Shown here: one piece after another, positions 1-11,370 of the stretch | How positions within the stretch are numbered: position 1 is the stretch's first letter | How the letters are laid out: the number at the start of each line of letters is the position of its first letter | NCBI GenBank assembly: GCA_027605045.1 | Contig: JAQFWX010000130.1 | Coordinates: forward strand, 1-64,000 | Reading direction: 5' to 3' | DNA length: 64,000 nucleotides | DNA from: Phallus indusiatus | Taxonomy: Eukaryota > Basidiomycota > Agaricomycetes > Phallales > Phallaceae | Translations under genes and position numbers: made by a program | Notes under the pieces: model-generated | Told to the model about the DNA's origin: nothing | The model's database searches: none | What the model saw: only the letters and a program-made list of their open reading frames with translations

Positions 1-1
1 A

Positions 2-714
2 ACATTACAAGAAGCTTTCTTCTTAATCTGGGCGTTAGACTGCCTATACTTGCTCGACCCCGAAACGGTACTTCTGATTTCTCTTGCGTGTATATTCAAG
101 CTCATAATCTGAACAGGGTGAAACGATGTCATTACCACAAATATGGACAACTTTCCAGACCGTCCATCTTCCGTTCACACAGCCTAACCTTTCACCATCA
201 CGTTTTGACAACCCTTTTTTGGTCCATTATGTTTTGTATCACCATTATCGATCCTTGGATGGGTCGTACGGACAGGAATCAAGTTTTGCGTAGATTATCT
301 CCTTTATAAACGTGGCCCGGTGTTCTATCATGCAGAGTACGTGTTTATTACTTCGAATGATATGGGTGTTCATACAGCAACATGTAGGTTCGCAATCGTG
401 TTATGTCCGGTATACGAGGACGAAGAGGATCGAATACATTCACCGTTCAACTTGGCCAACGTTGATCCATTCTCATGGTCATGGTTAAGCACCATTAGTC
501 GCGTTAACACACAAGTTCAAAAAGTAAGTCGAAATCTGATAACACAATCAAACGCTGAACCATTTCTCAACAGACTCTCATTTTGACGTATGTAACAATA
601 CCGTCGTCCAAACGGATATCGCCCAAAATCTTATCATCACCCGCATGTCTGAATCATTACACCATTCGAGAAGTTGTATTAAGACGTTTTGTACCCGCAC
701 GGATGCGAGACTAA
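2..714 (+). CDS. SEN2: tRNA-splicing endonuclease catalytic subunit Sen2, 3' part, with an apparent frameshift
   Basis: This is the C-terminal part of the Sen2 nuclease that cuts the 5' splice site of intron-containing pre-tRNAs; the gene begins before the window. Inferred exons are 2-67, 117-336, 388-523 and 574-714. Visible family blocks are EAFFLIWAL at the start, LVHYVLYHHYR, then GWVVRTGIKF, DYLLYKRGP and HAEFAIVLCP, and finally RVNTQVQK joined to TLILTYV. These carry the expected catalytic Tyr, His and Lys. The protein ends REVVLRRF..RMRD, as Sen2 proteins do. Oddity: between YHHYR (249-251) and GWVV (257 on) the frame moves by one base. Both sides are well conserved, so one nucleotide looks missing near 252-258. 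It could be a sequence error or a broken allele. Identity is fairly certain. Confidence 0.86.
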
Positions 715-868
715 TCAATTATTGAATAAAAGTTACATACATGTCGCGTACGAAGATACAGAACCAAAGGAATTGTAATAATCAAACAACGCATAAATAC
801 GCTGTTATAACAGAATGTAGGAAGGAGGTGAAGAAGGGGGAAGAAAAAAACCAAACTGACGGGATTCC

Positions 869-2701
869 TTAGATGCGGCCCTTGATTCCGACTTTGCTAT
901 ACTTCTCATCGAAAGCAGCGAGTAAATTTGGTAAAGCGGCTCGACAATCAATGTTCTTCAGACTATCCATGTCATGCGGATTCTTGAAGATGGCACTATT
1001 ATGAGCTTCTAACGATTTGCGGGCTGCTTCTAGGGAGTCATAACTTAGTTCTTTCTCAATGAAGGAAAGCGGTAATGTCAAGTATGCTGACGTTAGCTCC
1101 CAAAAATAACGGTGTTCATCAAACCAAAAAGAGCACTGACGATTTGCACATAGTAATCAACGCCAGAATTCGCTTCTCCTCCACAAAGTGGTCCATAATA
1201 TAACCACCCATATTTGGAGCCGTATCAAAGAGACGAAAAAATGCGTGGTAGTTATTTCTGGTTAGCGCTTTCGATACTTCCAGGGCATGACGTATCGCTG
1301 CAGCGGCTTTCTGTTCATCGGTTAGCTGACCTACAAGAATATTCATTTCTAACAACGAGAATTAGAAGGAAACCGATCTGAGCAAAAAAGATGCACTTGC
1401 CTCTCTTATTTCTTCCGTGCACCATGGAAAGGAGGCGATATGCTAAGAACTCATGGAAGCTACCCGGGAGGCCGAGTTCGTATAGATGTTTTAGCATTCC
1501 CTGACACTGATTATACTCGACCATGTCACCCTAACAGATGCACACTATCAGAAGAGGAAAAAAGCACAAAGTGAACTAGGAAAATTCACGGCTTCTAATG
1601 CCATCCGTGCATGTATCTCGTACACTTGAACAGTGAAATCGGTTTTGATCCGCTGAACCTGTGCGCGAAAGATATCAGAATAGATATAATCTTTACTTGA
1701 ACACGAACAGTCAAGTCTTGTCGCAAGGATTTGAATTGATTGTTGATATATTTATAATCATTCTTTTCCCTCCAAATGCGTTTCAGTTCTTTCAACGTCA
1801 ATTTGAGAACATGAATAGGACGTATATCATCAGGATTAGGTTCCTATAATAAAACATCAAACTTCGCGCGAACAAAAATAAGAAACAATTGTCAACGTAC
1901 TGTGGTGAGACGGAGGTAATCCTTGAACAGACTTGTCGATCTTCCAACGATGGTATATCTATCCCAATCGATAACATTCTGAAACATGAAATCAATAGAA
2001 TCAAGTACGATGAAAAAAAGAGAAGGCGGGATGAGTACCGGATCGTATCCATTCTCGAGTGTAATGTCATGTACACCTTGTGTGATTGAACCTGTATTTC
2101 CCCTATAGTGGGTATTATGAAGTGATGAAGATGAAGATGATTCGAAGTCGCTCTCAAAACCGACTCCCCCAGTACGTAATCGTCGTTTCTCAATCTCATG
2201 TTCTCTTTCGAACCGACGAGCCCTCTTGGCTTTCGCGATCTCATCTTCGGCTCCCAGAACATATGAAGTCTTAATTGCCTTCTTGCCTTTCTTATTACCG
2301 GTTTCTTGTTGACTATAATAAGGAAATATTTCAAAAACGGAGAAATTATTCAACGTTTTGAGAACACTTACAATTTTCGCTTCAAGAATAGCTTAGGTTC
2401 AAGACTTTTGAACAAGCGCAGTATTGAGCCAAACGGGTGATATAGCAAACGCCGCAAAGAATTTCAACTCACCTTTCCAACTTAAGGGATAGCCAATCGA
2501 ACGTCCACATATCTCCCTCTAGGGTATGCTGTTGTATTACCTTCTTCATTTCATCCATGGCTTCCTGCCTGTTGGAATTGTCCATCTTGCTCATCTGTAA
2601 TTCGACCCATTTTCTAGCAAAAAAGTTTAACATCATTAGTCGACCATAAATAAACTTTCTCAAGAGAAGCATGAATACCGAAGAGTTGGAGGGAAATCCA
2701 T
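869..2701 (-). CDS. THP3: THP3/LENG8-type SAC3/GANP domain protein
   Basis: Likely homologue of yeast Thp3 and animal LENG8, nuclear PCI-type proteins linked to transcription elongation and mRNA processing. Recognisable blocks in order: the N-terminal helix block around 2473-2613 ending DMWTFDW; the charged GKKAIKTSYVLGAEDEIAKAKRARRFEREHEI linker near 2200-2300, typical of the family; DWDRYTIVG...LFKDYLRLT; and EYNQCQGMLKHLYELGL..EFLAYRLL near 1430-1520, the SAC3 core. The C-terminus is LTLPLSFIEKEL. At least seven introns are implied. The intron at 1349-1400 appears to start with GCAAGT rather than GT. The start at 2701 gives MDFPPTL, directly before the conserved helix; a further 5' exon cannot be excluded. 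The splice near 1097-1136 is the weakest join. Confidence 0.75.
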
Positions 2702-2988
2702 GATGCTGGAAAAAAAATAAGATAGTTGCAACTTCTCTAGATGTGAAGGTGACGGGAAAGGGAGAGGATAGTGCACGCCCTGTCTGCTTAGCTAAGCCGG
2801 TGTATGTTGGCTTTATGGAGTCGACGCAACGAAATCATGCCGGGCCTTTTTATTATATCACACAAAACAATAAAACATTGGTTTCAAAGTCCAATTTGCT
2901 TGGACAGTTGTATATCTTCAATGTTTTGGACAAAAGGTAAATTATGTAACAGGCGAAAGTAATGGGGTGCACAAGGACTACTTAAGGT

Positions 2989-4334
2989 CTAAACTTTGGG
3001 GGGGTTATAGACTGGGGACAAAACGACATGAGAAAAAAAAATCTGACATCCTGGATCAGGACCACTTACAGATCTTCCTATTCTTTATGACAGTCCATTT
3101 GAATCTCTTGACGTATAGTGTAACCAGCGTTAAGGCCGAGAAAAGTATTACACCTTTTAAGCCGATTTTCTTACGCTCGTCGTGTTCTGGCTCTGCAGCC
3201 CAGTTGAGGAATGTCACGACGTCCTTGGCCATTTGCGACGTCGTGGCAGGTGTACCTGTCCGTACAGTCAGGACATTCCATCAACAAACCACTGAAGCTG
3301 AATTGTCTCACCGTCGTCATATTCGACAACGCCATCAAAGAGAACACGAGCCATGGAAATAGCTCCACCAGGGAAGTAAGGATTGTAGTTCATGCCCTCA
3401 CGAACTTCGACTCCAGCGGGGGGATCGATATATCCAGTCAAGAGCGAGAATATATAGTCCTGGTCAGTAATTTGGCTTTATTTAAAAAACTCAAATTCGA
3501 ATGTTCAAATTCATACGTACCGCGCCGCCATGACGTGCTTTGACGATTAAGCTCAAATCAGGAGGGCTAGCACCTCCATTAGAAGCTCGAGCGGTTTCTT
3601 CATTCGGATACGGAGGAGGCATGTAATCAGAGAGTTTTCCAGGGCGCTGATACATTTCGCCTTGGTCATTTGGACCGTCCGTGTATTCCACTTCTTCCGC
3701 CATGGCTTTGACCTCATTGACATTGTGAGAAACACCGACAAGGTTACGCCATGCGATACGGTCTAATGAATGGCATGCAGCACAAACTTCACGGTATACT
3801 TGATACCCACGGCGGATGCTAAACAGGACAAATAAAAAGAAATTAATTTATGGATAGATAGAAAAGGTCAGGTTTCTGTTCATACCTTGCGTGGTCAAAG
3901 GTGTCAAACCAGCCGTTATGAGACCACGGATAATGAACGGGATGTAATCCTTCGTCCGAGGCATGACTTGCCTGTACTTCGCCAATGAAGGGAAGAGTAC
4001 CATACAGATGTGTGTACCACGCAACAGACCCGACAGAGACTAGTGTAACGGAAGCAATAGCAGCATTAGAGGTCCAAAGTGACTATCATTCGGAATTCAG
4101 AATTCTACAATTTCAGCGATACATTCACGAAGCATGTTGTAAAACCACAAACCCGAGCACCGTGCGTTGATGAAGCATTGGTGGAGGAGAAGCGCGACTA
4201 CAGCGCAAGGGATGTCAGTATCGCTACAAAAATGCCAGGGAGGTAAACTCACAGATAAACGATGGACGGTATTCCTCGAGGTGTTGGTCAAATTACTTCC
4301 TCTCAGCGCCGCTGCGGAAGCCTTAGCATTTCCA
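2989..4334 (-). CDS. CYT1: cytochrome c1, mitochondrial (complex III), start codon unresolved
   Basis: Heme subunit of the cytochrome bc1 complex, carrying electrons from the Rieske protein to cytochrome c in the intermembrane space. Blocks read in order: [20 protein letters not shown], the heme-binding CAACH motif near 3780, [52 protein letters not shown] and [15 protein letters not shown], then the C-terminal membrane anchor and the matrix tail NRKIFYNPPKV. Introns at 3012-3069, 3256-3311, 3460-3520 and 3819-3885 join cleanly. Before the mature part lies a Ser/Ala/Arg-rich presequence ([11 protein letters not shown]...) up to about 4334, but no in-frame ATG was found, so either another exon or a small sequence error hides the start. 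A heme lyase that could attach its heme is encoded at 48900-49757. Confidence 0.92.
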
Positions 4335-4666
4335 GCAAAAAAGCTTTCGTTTATTTTTTTGGAAGGGGAGGAATGGGGTATGTGACGAGTTCACAGTTAC
4401 TGTTGTGTCACACAGGAGTCGGAGCACACACAATGATGATAGGGACAAAACCCGAGAAAGATAGTAATTACTCTCGTCAAAGCTATCATTTCTCGGAAAT
4501 GATATTTACAAAATAATCATAAACGGAACGTAAGGGCATTATAAAAAAACTCTGGAGTTTATTAACGAACGCCCCGAAGAAAGCAGAGAATGAGAAAATG
4601 AGAAAATCCATCAATTCCTACACAAGAAGGAAAAAACCGACGGCATCATAAATTAAAAAACATTCG
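4335..4666. other. spacer between CYT1 and CYSTM genes
   Basis: About 330 bases, AT-rich. It should hold the 5' end and promoter of cytochrome c1 and the 3' UTR of the CYSTM gene. Nothing else was recognised. Confidence 0.4.
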
Positions 4667-5193
4667 TTATACAAGACAGCAAAACAGTTCTTCTAGAGCG
4701 CAGCACAAGCAACACTAAAAAGACAGCGTTGATGGATGTGGTAACGTATGTCGAGTGTCAACACTTACCCCGGCCAAACTAGACGTCGAGTTAGCAAAAG
4801 AATAAGATAATTTAGGTGAAAAGAGAGCATACCAAGCACAGCAGTCATCATCTTGAGGTGGTCGTTGTTGCTGACTAGTTTACAGATTACATATTAGTAT
4901 GACTCGCTCAGGGCTCATATTTGACGACATACACGTAGATAGTCTGTGGTTGGGGTCTTTGTACAAAGTATATAAATTAGTTTCGATACTAAGACGTAAT
5001 TGTGAAAGTAGAACATACTGTGCTTGATAATATGGCTGTCCTCCATAAGCGGGCTGAGGAGGTTGAGGATAGTATCCCTGTGAAGGACATGAGTGGATTC
5101 ACAACAAAGCGAGGAAAAGTCTAAAACCTGGGGAGGAGCACCACCTGGGGGAGGATAGTATCCTTGTTGACCTTGAGGATGATATCCGGACAT
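4667..5193 (-). CDS. CYSTM-domain small membrane protein
   Basis: An 82-residue protein from six exons (5128-5193, 5019-5077, 4933-4956, 4833-4874, 4769-4778, 4667-4714). The N-terminal two thirds is rich in Tyr, Pro, Gln and Gly, with GYYPPP and GYYPQPPQP repeats and a PQPQTIYV stretch. The C-terminus is a Cys-rich hydrophobic tail, DDCCACLAGCC followed by LCCALEELFCCLV. That layout is the CYSTM module (cysteine-rich transmembrane module linked to stress tolerance), whose members are tail-anchored or palmitoylated membrane proteins in fungi and plants. The exact role is unknown. The fifth exon is only 10 nt, and every junction is needed to keep the Cys tail in frame. ATG 5193 opens MSGYHPQ; no better upstream start was seen. 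Confidence 0.85.
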
Positions 5194-6430
5194 GTCGTGA
5201 TGATAAAACGATTAAGTTCGAATAAAAAAGACGGTTGAGAGACCGAAAAGAATTTAAAATGATTTAAAAGTGTTGAAGAAAAGGCAAGTTGGGGTCTGAA
5301 TAGGCGCGTATCCCACGGCATAAGCACTCATGGCTTACGTACGCAAAATGCTGTGTCGTGTGTCCCGTTCCGCAGGATCCGGCAATGCCGCAGGCGCAGG
5401 CGTACCTAGGCTGTACATGCTTTGGTGCAGCACTTGACGATCCTGAACACGTTAGAACAATTCAATAAATCAAGTTTATAAATATAGCTGTACACAGGTT
5501 TCCAAATTCAGCAAAATTGTCAAAAATGGACTCGGGATTGGGAAGTACTGCCTACAGTACTGCGTCCGACGTCCACCGCAGTGTCGCATTTGTTTCTCCA
5601 AATGACAAATATTTTTCAAATTGCTCTAAAAGTTGATATCAAGGGTTTGAAGTAGCCTAGATTTCCCTCTAGAGCAAAATCATGATGTCCACAACCGAAA
5701 ACAGGACGAATAATTAAGGAGAATGATCCTCAAAAAGAAGGACACCCCGGAGCATGCCAAAGAAACTGTAACAGTATCATTTGGCAGCCGAGTCTGATAG
5801 TGCGCAACTGCCAACAACGCAAAGCCCAAGAACACTAATCGTGATTAAGATGTTTCTCATATCATACATATAGCGAATCCGATTCAACGTCATGATCAAA
5901 AGATGTTGATAGGGTTCGTGCCGTCAACGCCATTAGCGACCCCCCACTTAGGCTTCCGACACTTGAAATTGGGCTAGCAGCATACAAATACAAAGACTGG
6001 ATGAAAGGCTCAAAGTCGAGAGCCTTTAATTGATACAAAGCCCGTAATTCCGACTTTAAATAGACGCGAAATAATAATTCAAAACTGCAGAACCTATTCC
6101 CATTTAGAATTCAGGGTCACGGTGAAATATTGACATAGACAACTGCTATCTTTGCATGCCATGCAGACTATACATATGTACATATGTACCACCAAGTAAT
6201 CACAACGGATAGTCCTCAAAGGCTTCTAGTAAGCAAGTGAATAAGAAGAGAAGATTATTAACTATGTAATGACGCAAGGTGTGTTTCCGACATTAAAGTC
6301 CAAAGCAAAATATGATTATACAATAGGATATAGAAGCCGGTGAGAAAGTCCAGGGTATAAATTATGGCATATACATAAATGCTATTATCGCGAAGCAAGG
6401 GAACAGATAATATATAGATATAATCAGGAT
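5194..6430. other. intergenic region, no gene recognised
   Basis: About 1.2 kb between the CYSTM gene start and the velvet gene stop, both on the minus strand. No long open frame or RNA gene was recognised. It should hold the CYSTM promoter and the velvet 3' UTR. An 18-nt perfect palindrome lies at 6171-6188. Confidence 0.5.
6171..6188. repeat. 18-nt perfect palindrome
   Basis: TACATATGTACATATGTA equals its own reverse complement and is also two copies of ACATATGT sharing a TAC centre. It lies about 250 bases past the velvet stop codon. Function unknown; it may be chance in AT-rich DNA. Confidence 0.5.
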
Positions 6431-7788
6431 TCAGCCAGGAACGACTGAACTTGATATAAACATCCGGACACCTTGGTCAATGAAATGTTTTGTCAAAGGC
6501 GTTATCTCTGAATGAAAAATGAAAGAATGAGAAGAACGCCTCATGAAAAAAAAAAACACGGTTTAAACTCACTTGGTGCAACATACACATGTTGAGGTTT
6601 GATGTCAAACGGCTCTGTCCAGATGCCGGCTACACATTCGCCCACATCGCCACTCATTAGAATCGATTGGGCACCCAGTCTAACGATAAATTAAGTCAAT
6701 GAGTCAGAGGCATGCATGTGGTGGGAAGAGGAGAGAAAAATAGAAGACATACAATGCTATACGCATCAAACTTACGCGCAATTTCCATTGACCACAGCAC
6801 CCGATGCCGACATCGGGGAAGATGAAGTAAATCCCGTAATCGCCACGCATATCCTGCAGGTTGCTTGGACAGGCGACAGTTGTGCCGTTCAGCTGACGAT
6901 TGAATAGCAAGTCTTCTGGGACGTAACTGTTCGCTTTGTGAAGACTGATAACGGCGACTAGGAACGGGAGATCGTCATCACTAAAAAAGTAGAAAAACAA
7001 ATCTCGAGCTTAGTAAGAAAAAGAGTGATGAAATAAAATAAAACTTACGCTGGTATAATGTTACCTGACGCATCTTTGACGATCAATTGCACGAATAACG
7101 GTGGTGCGAGTGGAATACGAGAAAGACTGCCGCACGCCGCGCCAGTCACGGGATATTGGACAACACGCAGTTGGTATGACCTAAAATAGGATACACTTTC
7201 ACAAACGTATTTGCACCCCATTACATAAAAAGGCACAAACCTCGAGTGAGAACCTTGACTTGAGTCCAGCACGAAGGAAACCCTGTTCAGTGGTGAAGGG
7301 GTAGAAGCTGAGTTGGTTGCGGAATGACCGTCACGGCTGCCAGAAGTCGTGTCGGACCATCCGCCGCCGCGGCCAGCGGAGCTCACACGCTGTGGTGAGG
7401 TCGACGTCGAGGGAGGCTCAAACGAGTCTCTTGATTCTTCATCATCCTCTGATCGGACAGACGAAGAACCAGACCCTCGTTGCCTTTCGACTGACTCGAT
7501 CTCATCCTTGCTGCGGCTGTCCTCGCTATCGCTCCTGTCATCAACCCGGTGCTCGTCACCGTCGAATTCATCCGCGGTCCGATTCAATGATGCACTATGC
7601 CAAGCCGTATGAGTAGGCGTCCGCTGATTACGAGCTGGCGTTGTCGTCGGGTGTTGTTCGCGCATAGTACGAGTAGTTGTTCTGGCGGCTTTCATTGTCG
7701 AAGAAGAGGTTGTTATTGTTGTTTGGAAATCACGGGTACGTTGCAGATGGACTGGCTTGTAGTGGTGGTGGTGGTGGTGAATATGCAT
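6431..7788 (-). CDS. velvet-domain transcriptional regulator
   Basis: Velvet proteins form homo- and heterodimers that bind DNA and link development, light response and secondary metabolism in fungi. Here a disordered N-terminus of about 180 residues, rich in Ser, Thr, Asp, Glu and Arg, precedes the velvet fold. The fold starts at SYQLRVVQYP and passes PPLFVQLIVKD, VAVISLHKA, LNGTTVACPSNL, YGIYFIFPDVG, WKLRVSLMRI and TEPFDIKPQHVYV, ending at TPLTKHFIDQGVRMF. Introns are inferred at 7181-7240, 6981-7048, 6680-6752 and 6508-6572; the last brings in the final velvet motif. The first ATG (7788) gives a histidine run within the first ten residues; an internal Met near 7695 is an alternative start. 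Which subfamily (VosA-, VelB- or VelC-like) could not be settled. Confidence 0.85.
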
Positions 7789-10429
7789 GTACTTTATAGA
7801 TAGAGGAGAATATATAGATGCGGGGAGGGTGGAAGGAGAGAGGGCTGGTGGTCAAGGAAAAGACAAACAACAGATCGGGGACTACCAGCTGTTGGGTGCG
7901 AGATTACATTGCGCTTGGCTCTCAGAGATATAACGTATTTTTAATCATCTAAAACACTCCTTTTCGTTTTATATCCAATCCGGTGACACAAAAGACTACT
8001 TTCACGGACAAGGACAAATTCATCAAGTTTTGGCTCGACAAAACGTTCTTTTTTGAAATGCACTATGCAATTTACCTGACATGTTCCGAGCAAACCAAAT
8101 GTCCCGCGTGGTCTGGCTTAAAGTTAGCGGAAGGGTCATTTGTATATATATATATCTCATTGGCTATGATTTTAGCTATATGTATTTAGAAACAAAGGTA
8201 TCTTTTTATACGACCTTGCAGTGTCGGCAATCGCGCTCCAATCTATTAATCCCCGAATCTAAATGAGACTCACAACGATTCCCATTTTTGGCCTGTACTC
8301 GCCGAACTCGCTCCCAGTCTCAGTGGCAGATAATGTTATTTTATTCCTCATCGAGCATGTGCTTCCATGTCAATCAGAAACAATCACCTGCACTGTTTAT
8401 TTTAAGTCGATCAGCAACTTTTTTTCTTTCTTCTAGACAAGAAGACGACACGGCATCCGACAACATCCGGGTGGAACGCGTGCACGCTGATGCCGTAGTA
8501 CTAGCTGTTGTTGTCCGGAATACCAAGTGCACGACTGGGATATGTGGTGCATATGCATAGGGAGTTGTAATCGTCCATTGTGGAGCTCAATAGAAAGCCA
8601 AGTGAGAAGCCCAAAAGGAGAAATAGGATCGAATGATCTTCAGGCACCTGGTGCACCATCATATCTTAACAACCCAAAACCGCGCAAACCGAGTAGTCGC
8701 CCATCCATTGTCAAACGTCGACTCCATCTCACTACGGTCCGTGAGCTGAGACTTAGTTACACAATCCGGGAGGAACATACCGGTTCTTTTGAAGTTCAGG
8801 GACGCCAATCATCTTCAACTGCTCTTAAAATACCCATCCTCCTAAAGAATGCTGATGATTGAATGCACGGCGCGAAGAAAGTAACTGGACGGGGAAGACT
8901 CGTCCCGTGAAAAAGAAAAGAAAAGAAATCTGCTGCGCTTCTTGAACGGTACAAGTGCATCCCAAATCCCAAGCACGGCAAACATTTCCGAGCACGCAAG
9001 TGACATGTGCGCCATGGTCAGTCAACCTCCATTTCGGTCTAAACTCGATTTTCTTGTTATTGTTTGACCTGAGCTAATTATTCATTTCGCTCGGGCGGAT
9101 TCAAGCGGACGCAGTTGACACCATCCTCAAATTGGGGTTTCCGTAATAGCTGAGAGTAGCATAGAGATCATAACTCATTTCCCTCTCCTATTGCAAAGCA
9201 TCAGAATTTCAAATTATCGTAAGCCACAATTTCATCGAACCCTCTCACGTCCTCAAGTTCCGCTTAAATCGGTATTGCCTCGAAAGAACAAAATTGAGAG
9301 ATTCTTTCCGGCTAATCAGTTAAGCCGAGATTGATGGTGGAAATCCCAGAACCGAGTCAACTCAAGGGTGAAAATGTCTGGCACGTCCAATATAATTCTA
9401 CGCGAGATATATGAAGGCACGGCGTAATGGGACGGCGCAAGGAAGGCGTATGCACTCATTGTTTATCAACATTTTCTCTTTTCCTCAGAAGGTCTCCTTA
9501 TTTTTGCGCTCGTATATTGATATGATCCCGAGCCAAGCCTGAAAAGCATAATTTGTTCGAGGCATCATGATGCAGCAGAAGACGCTTGACGTCATACTCT
9601 TGAGAGTTAAAGTTAGATAAATAAAGCATGTTGAACCTTAACCTTGAACGTACACGTGTTGTGTTTTCAAGACGTGCGAATATCGTTAACTTTTCAATCA
9701 TAAATCCCTATTTTGTACTTTTGCTGGCTGAACGACACGAGTGTGCACGCCTCGTAGGTGCTTCATCGAAATACACAAATAAACGAAATCGATGTGAATA
9801 ATCGTGGCGTCCTGGAAGATAGCTGGAAGAAGTTACAGGTTCAGACTACTTAACCCTGTTCCCTAGGGTTACCCGAAGAAAATAGGTCTAGACAAGGGAG
9901 AGAGCCAGGAGGAATATGGAAGACTTGTGGACGAAAGATGTTCGCTTAATGCTTAGTTTCGTTACGCTTTAATCTGTCAGTGTCGCTTGACGATCTGATG
10001 CCGTATCTAGGACGAGAAGAAAGATGGTTAAGGATAAGCGAATGTCAATCTTGGGATGAGATACCCTAGACCTTATCAGAAACGCCAGCTGCCTTTTATG
10101 CGAGAATAATACTGTATCGATGGTGCGCCACAGTCTTAAACCGTTCGTCATTTTTTTCGCGTTTGGCACATGCTATTACGGACTGGAGAAGGTTTGAGAA
10201 GCGCCAAGTTGTTATTCGAACAGTAAACGTGCTCGATATCAATTGTGGCGGCTTTGAATCCTGCTTCTCGCTTTCTCAGTTCAGTGTTAATTCAAGGTTG
10301 TGCCGTGGAGTCATGGGAGAGAGAGGTGAAGAGCAGTGAGGTGTTAATTGCATTTTGGTTACATTGAAAAGGATATATAGTTTTCATGTAATCTGTAAAA
10401 AAAAGTAAGGTGAGGAGAATATGAGTGTT
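7789..10429. other. long gene-poor region upstream of the velvet gene
   Basis: About 2.6 kb without a gene that could be supported. Short open frames occur (for example 8527-8862 on plus) but have no domain, codon pattern or splice context. It separates the velvet start from the TIM23 stop, so it may be an extended velvet promoter or hold non-coding RNA. Confidence 0.4.
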
Positions 10430-11276
10430 TTATACTAATATCCGTTTTAGGTATCCCCAGGTGCCCGCCAAAGTTGTCATTATGGTGGCTGCAGCCAATG
10501 CCTGTCTCACACCGGCTAGACGCAAGCGGGTTTAGAAAACTTCTTGAAAGGTGTTGAAGTTTTCTTTCACAATTCACATACCTGTTGACTTGTAAATGGC
10601 ACCTGTTAAACCACCCGCCGCCATGCCACCCCATACATCATGCTTTCCCCGGAACGAATCAATGCTCGAGTTGATGATATTATATGCAAGTGCTATTATT
10701 TTTACGCGTTTAGAGAATTCAAGTATCAAATGGAAGACAACTAACCCATAACACCGGCTGAATTACCCAAAAATGTTCCTCGTCTCGTAACAGAATTCAA
10801 GATGCTGTTGATGCGCAGCCGTGTATTCGAAACAGCAAGCGGTCGCCTGTAACCTTCCCGTAAACCCCATAAACCGCCAACGCCTAGACCTATGAAGAAC
10901 AGGGGATGAAAAAAAAAATGCAGTCTAGACAACCAGACCCAAACCAAATGGAAGTGACCAGCGTGTAATGGTGCTTACCTGATAGGTATGTCGTCCCAGT
11001 GCCATAACACAAATCGTCCCCCCAACCTCGTGACGGTATTGCAGTTGTGGCACCAGGCAGTTCATTTGTTTTGTCTTCCTCCAAATTTAAGAAATCTAGT
11101 TGGTCCGATAACTGTGCTAATGGATGCAACTTCGCTGGATCCAGAGACGAGAAAATATCCGATGTGGTAATGGTTTCTGGTGCTGAGGATGAGGAGTCTA
11201 TTGAATATTGTGCTGATCGTAAGGTGTCTACGGGATTACTGTCCGTTGACGCATTTTGATTTTGGGAGGAAGACAT
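10430..11276 (-). CDS. TIM23: mitochondrial import inner membrane translocase subunit Tim23
   Basis: Channel subunit of the TIM23 complex, which moves presequence proteins across or into the inner mitochondrial membrane. Four exons: 10979-11276, 10746-10889, 10582-10692 and 10430-10515. The N-terminal Ser-rich receptor domain is followed by AKLHPLAQLSDQLDFL, DLCYGTGTTYLSG and GLWGLREGYRRPL, then RINSILNSVTRRGTFLGNSAGV, IINSSIDSFRGKHD and GAIYKSTAGVRQALAAA. This is the Tim17/22/23 four-helix fold, ending KRILV. The start MSSSQNQN at 11276 is the first in-frame ATG. It is divergent from the mitochondrial TPR gene, with 94 bases between start codons. Its partner subunit Tim44 is encoded at 34841-36522. 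Confidence 0.94.
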
Positions 11277-11370
11277 TATTAAAAGAAAAAGTGGATTATA
11301 GCAAGTGACGAGACGGAGGGACGGACAGAATTTTTTTTGGTTCCGCGGCGCTAAAAGTTTGGCGGTACAG

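Noticed and set aside
8527..8862. 111-codon open frame upstream of the velvet gene
   Set aside because: No domain, biased composition or splice context; length is within chance for this amount of DNA.
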